NCBI GenBank assembly: GCA_945918815.1
Contig: CAMEIU010000096.1
Coordinates: 1 to 8,111, forward strand
Direction of reading: 5' to 3'
DNA from: an uncultured Clostridia bacterium
GTDB lineage: Bacteria; Bacillota; Clostridia; Oscillospirales; Oscillospiraceae
DNA: 8,111 nt
Positions 6,313 through 8,111 of this stretch are shown here, one piece after another (within the stretch, counting starts at the first letter, position 1; the number at the start of each line of letters is the position of its first letter). The notes below the pieces were generated by a model. That model was not told the origin of the DNA. It ran no database searches and saw only the letters and a program-made list of their open reading frames with translations. The translations under genes and the position numbers were made by a program.

Positions 6313-6383
6313 CCGTAAGGGCGGCCCCATGTGGCCGCCCGCAGTGCGCACCATCGGGCGGCCACATGGGGTCGCCCCTACGG
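6313..6383. repeat. Large palindromic dispersed repeat, copy E
   Basis: Two 29-bp arms (6313-6341 and 6355-6383) are inverted copies with two differences, around a 13-bp loop. The termini CCGTAAGGG and CCCCTACGG match the other copies, and each arm is also a small hairpin (GGGCGGCC with GGCCGCCC in the left arm). Transcribed, it would fold into a very stable hairpin. It lies between the divergent prmA and ymfF promoters, within the likely prmA leader. Confidence 0.9.
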
Positions 6384-6430
6384 CGTTGTGTTGGATGGGC
6401 GCGTAAGGCCATTTTGCAACGTGTATTCCT

Positions 6431-6459
6431 AGTTTACATGAAATTTCGTGGAAGTACAA
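6431..6459 (-). promoter_or_regulatory. Candidate prmA operon promoter
   Basis: On the minus strand TTGTAC (6459-6454) and TAAACT (6436-6431) are separated by 17 nt. The match is moderate, but it is the best-spaced pair I found upstream of copy E. It would give a prmA leader of about 150 nt containing the copy E hairpin. Confidence 0.4.
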
Positions 6460-6468
6460 GAGTATTAT

Positions 6469-6497
6469 TTTACAATTCTGTCATTCTGGTGTATAAT
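6469..6497 (+). promoter_or_regulatory. ymfF-ymfH promoter (sigma-A type)
   Basis: TTTACA (6469-6474) and a perfect TATAAT (6492-6497) are separated by 17 nt. The -10 ends 27 nt before the ymfF start codon, giving a short leader. The divergent candidate prmA promoter lies just to the left, so the two probably start back to back. Confidence 0.8.
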
Positions 6498-6524
6498 AAT
6501 AACTCCATAGAAAGGAATGTGATT

Positions 6525-7769
6525 ATGACGACCAATCGAATTGCCATTCTGCCGGGGGTCTGGCTCAACACGGTCCAGACGGACCGGTTTAAAACGGGCT
6601 GCTTCAGCGTCAATCTGCTCCGGCCCCTGGCTTATGCGGACGCGGCGCCCAACGCCTTGCTTCCCAGCGTCCTGCTTCGCGGCTGCCGGGATTACCCGGA
6701 TATGCAGGCCATCTCCCAGCGGCTGGACGAGCTGTACGGGGCCAGCGTGGGCACCCTGGTCCGGAAAAAGGGCGAGGTCCAGAGCGTGGGCCTTTATCTG
6801 GATTTTCTGGAGGACCGCTACGCGGGCGGCGAGCCGCTGTTCTCCGAGATGATGGAGCTGCTCCGGCAGCTTCTGTTCGAGCCTTGCCTGGAAGCGGGCG
6901 GCTTTGTCGGGGAATTTGTGGAGGGGGAGACCCTGAACCTGTCCAACACCATCGCCGCCAGGATCAATGAAAAGCGCAGCTACGCGATTTCCCGGCTCAT
7001 GAAGAGCATGTGTCAGGGGGAGACCTACGCCGTGCCCCGGCTGGGCGAAGCGGAGACTTTGAAGACTGTGACGCCGAAGAACCTGCTGGAACGCTGGAAC
7101 CATCTGCTGGCTTCTTCGAGAATCGAGCTGTTCTACCTGGGCCAGCAGCCGGAGGCTGAAGTGGAGCAGGCTGTCCGAACGCTGCTCCGGGATTTGAAGC
7201 GGGAGCCCCTGGCCTCGGTGGAAACCGCCCTGTGCCGGCCGGCGCGTCCGGTGCAGAAGATCCAGGAAGCCATGGACGTGACCCAGGGCAAGCTGGCTTT
7301 GGGCTTCCGAACGGAGATCACGGTCCACGATCCCCGGTACCCGGCCATGATGCTCCTGAACGCCGTCTACGGCGCGGGCGCCACCAGCAAGCTGTTTCTG
7401 AAGATCCGGGAAGAGCAGTCCCTTTGCTACTACGCCGGTTCCTCCATGGATAAGTTCAAGGGCGTCATGGTGGTGGACGCGGGCATTGAATGCGCCGACT
7501 ACCAGGTGGCCCTGGACGGCAAGCGGGGAGAGATCACGGAGGAAGAGCTGGAATCCGCCCGGAATTACCTGATTTCCGCCCTGCGGACCGGCCAGGACAG
7601 CCCCGGCCGTCTGGACGACTTCGCCATCGGACAGGCCATCGCGGGCCTGGACGGCTCCATGATGGACCTGGCGGAGCGGATTTCCCAGGTGACCCTGGAC
7701 CAGACGGTGGAGGCGGCCAGGACCCTCCATCTGGATACAGTCTACTTTTTGAAGGGGGCGGAGGCATGA
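6525..7769 (+). CDS. ymfF: M16 peptidase-like protein YmfF (non-zinc partner subunit)
   Basis: This is a 414-residue protein of the insulinase (M16) superfamily, similar from memory to B. subtilis YmfF. The N-terminal half has the family's ALLPSVLLRGCRDYPD and RLDELYGASVGTLVRKKGE regions, but the place where active M16 enzymes carry HxxEH is occupied by VLLRGC, so it cannot bind zinc in the usual way. The C-terminal half keeps the substrate-binding Arg/Tyr pattern R295-E-E-Q-S-L-C-Y302. In two-subunit M16B peptidases one chain supplies HxxEH and the other supplies R/Y, so it probably pairs with the downstream product. NCBI names these proteins as EF-P 5-aminopentanol modification-associated (YfmF/YfmH). 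The ATG at 6525 follows AAAGGAA (6511-6517) by 7 nt; upstream in-frame codons lie in the promoter and repeat E. Confidence 0.88.
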   Translation: MTTNRIAILPGVWLNTVQTDRFKTGCFSVNLLRPLAYADAAPNALLPSVLLRGCRDYPDMQAISQRLDELYGASVGTLVRKKGEVQSVGLYLDFLEDRYAGGEPLFSEMMELLRQLLFEPCLEAGGFVGEFVEGETLNLSNTIAARINEKRSYAISRLMKSMCQGETYAVPRLGEAETLKTVTPKNLLERWNHLLASSRIELFYLGQQPEAEVEQAVRTLLRDLKREPLASVETALCRPARPVQKIQEAMDVTQGKLALGFRTEITVHDPRYPAMMLLNAVYGAGATSKLFLKIREEQSLCYYAGSSMDKFKGVMVVDAGIECADYQVALDGKRGEITEEELESARNYLISALRTGQDSPGRLDDFAIGQAIAGLDGSMMDLAERISQVTLDQTVEAARTLHLDTVYFLKGAEA

Positions 7770-8111
7770 ACCGGAAAGACTATCCAAACCTGGGTGAGCG
7801 GGTCTATGAGGCCACGCTGCCCAACGGCCTGCTGGTGCGGGTGGTGCCGAAGCCCCGCTTTGCCAAGACCTACGGCTTTCTGGCCGTGAACTACGGCTCC
7901 ATCGACACGTCCTTCACCCGGAACGGCACCCGCTATGAGACGCCCCGGGGCGTGGCCCACTATCTGGAGCATAAGATGTTCGACCTGCCCGAGGGCAACG
8001 CCATGCAGATGTTCTCCCAGTTCGGCGGCAATCCCAACGCCTTCACCAGCTACGACATCACCGCGTATTATATGGAATGCACCGAGCAGGTGAAAGAGAA
8101 TCTGGAGCTGC
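7766..8111 (+). CDS. ymfH: M16 zinc metallopeptidase YmfH (partial, C-terminus beyond window)
   Basis: The first 115 residues of the catalytic member of the pair are visible. LPNGLLVRVVPKPRFAKTYG and VNYGSID are typical of the YmfH N-terminus. The zinc site HYLEH is at 65-69 (H65 and H69 as ligands, E68 as the base), and the following ...MFSQFGGNPNAFTSYD... matches the usual stretch after it, with N89 or N91 in the NAxT region. The third zinc ligand, a downstream Glu, is outside the window. The ATG overlaps the ymfF stop in an ATGA junction (7766-7769), with AAGGGGG (7752-7758) 7 nt upstream, so the two genes are translationally coupled. Family members are about 425 residues, so roughly three quarters of the gene is missing here. 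Confidence 0.93.
   Translation, partial: MNRKDYPNLGERVYEATLPNGLLVRVVPKPRFAKTYGFLAVNYGSIDTSFTRNGTRYETPRGVAHYLEHKMFDLPEGNAMQMFSQFGGNPNAFTSYDITAYYMECTEQVKENLEL

Noticed and set aside
6262..6459. 65-codon minus-strand frame upstream of prmA
   Set aside because: It is a translation of the copy E palindrome and the leader; it overlaps the prmA start in another frame and lacks a ribosome binding site.
6465..7787. 440-codon minus-strand frame opposite ymfF
   Set aside because: It spans the ymfF promoter and mirrors its codons; no motifs or start signals.

Overview
The window looks like chromosomal DNA from a GC-rich, gut-type clostridium (Bacillota, most likely Oscillospiraceae or a close relative). 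The signs are sigma-A style promoters, AGGAGG-like ribosome binding sites, an HrcA/CIRCE operator, a YkpA-type ABC-F protein, a YmfF/YmfH peptidase pair, and many small palindromic elements of the 'CTGTAGGGG...CCCCTACAG' kind between genes. The assignment rests on gene types and style; no ribosomal or other marker gene is present.

Layout. (1) 1-1405, minus: 5' part of an ABC-F translation-factor ATPase (YkpA/YbiT type), running off the left edge. (2) 1406-1855, about 450 bp without a gene: the ABC-F promoter, whose -35 lies in a 14-bp tandem repeat, then a twin-hairpin repeat (copy A), a small palindrome, and a strong promoter followed by a perfect CIRCE operator. (3) 1856-3769, plus: htpG (bacterial Hsp90). 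(4) 3770-4259, about 490 bp between converging genes: repeat copies B and C, the 3' half of a T-box leader on the minus strand with no gene behind it, repeat copy D, and about 75 bp (4184-4259) in which I see nothing firm. (5) 6275-4260, minus: prmA followed after 13 nt by a membrane-anchored protein resembling the DUF4015 putative glycoside hydrolases, apparently one operon. (6) 6276-6524: divergent control region with a large palindrome (copy E) and two outward promoters. (7) 6525 to the right edge, plus: a ymfF-ymfH M16 peptidase pair overlapping by 4 nt, the second gene cut by the window end.

Most genes are housekeeping or stress functions tied to protein synthesis and quality control: a ribosome-associated ATPase, a chaperone, a ribosomal protein methyltransferase, and a peptidase pair that database naming links to EF-P modification. 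I see no phage, CRISPR, toxin-antitoxin, defence or biosynthetic system. The most unusual material is between genes: an orphan T-box remnant, a family of twin-hairpin repeats with compensated stems, and CIRCE control of htpG. The ABC-F protein also stands out because its two ATP sites are unequal.
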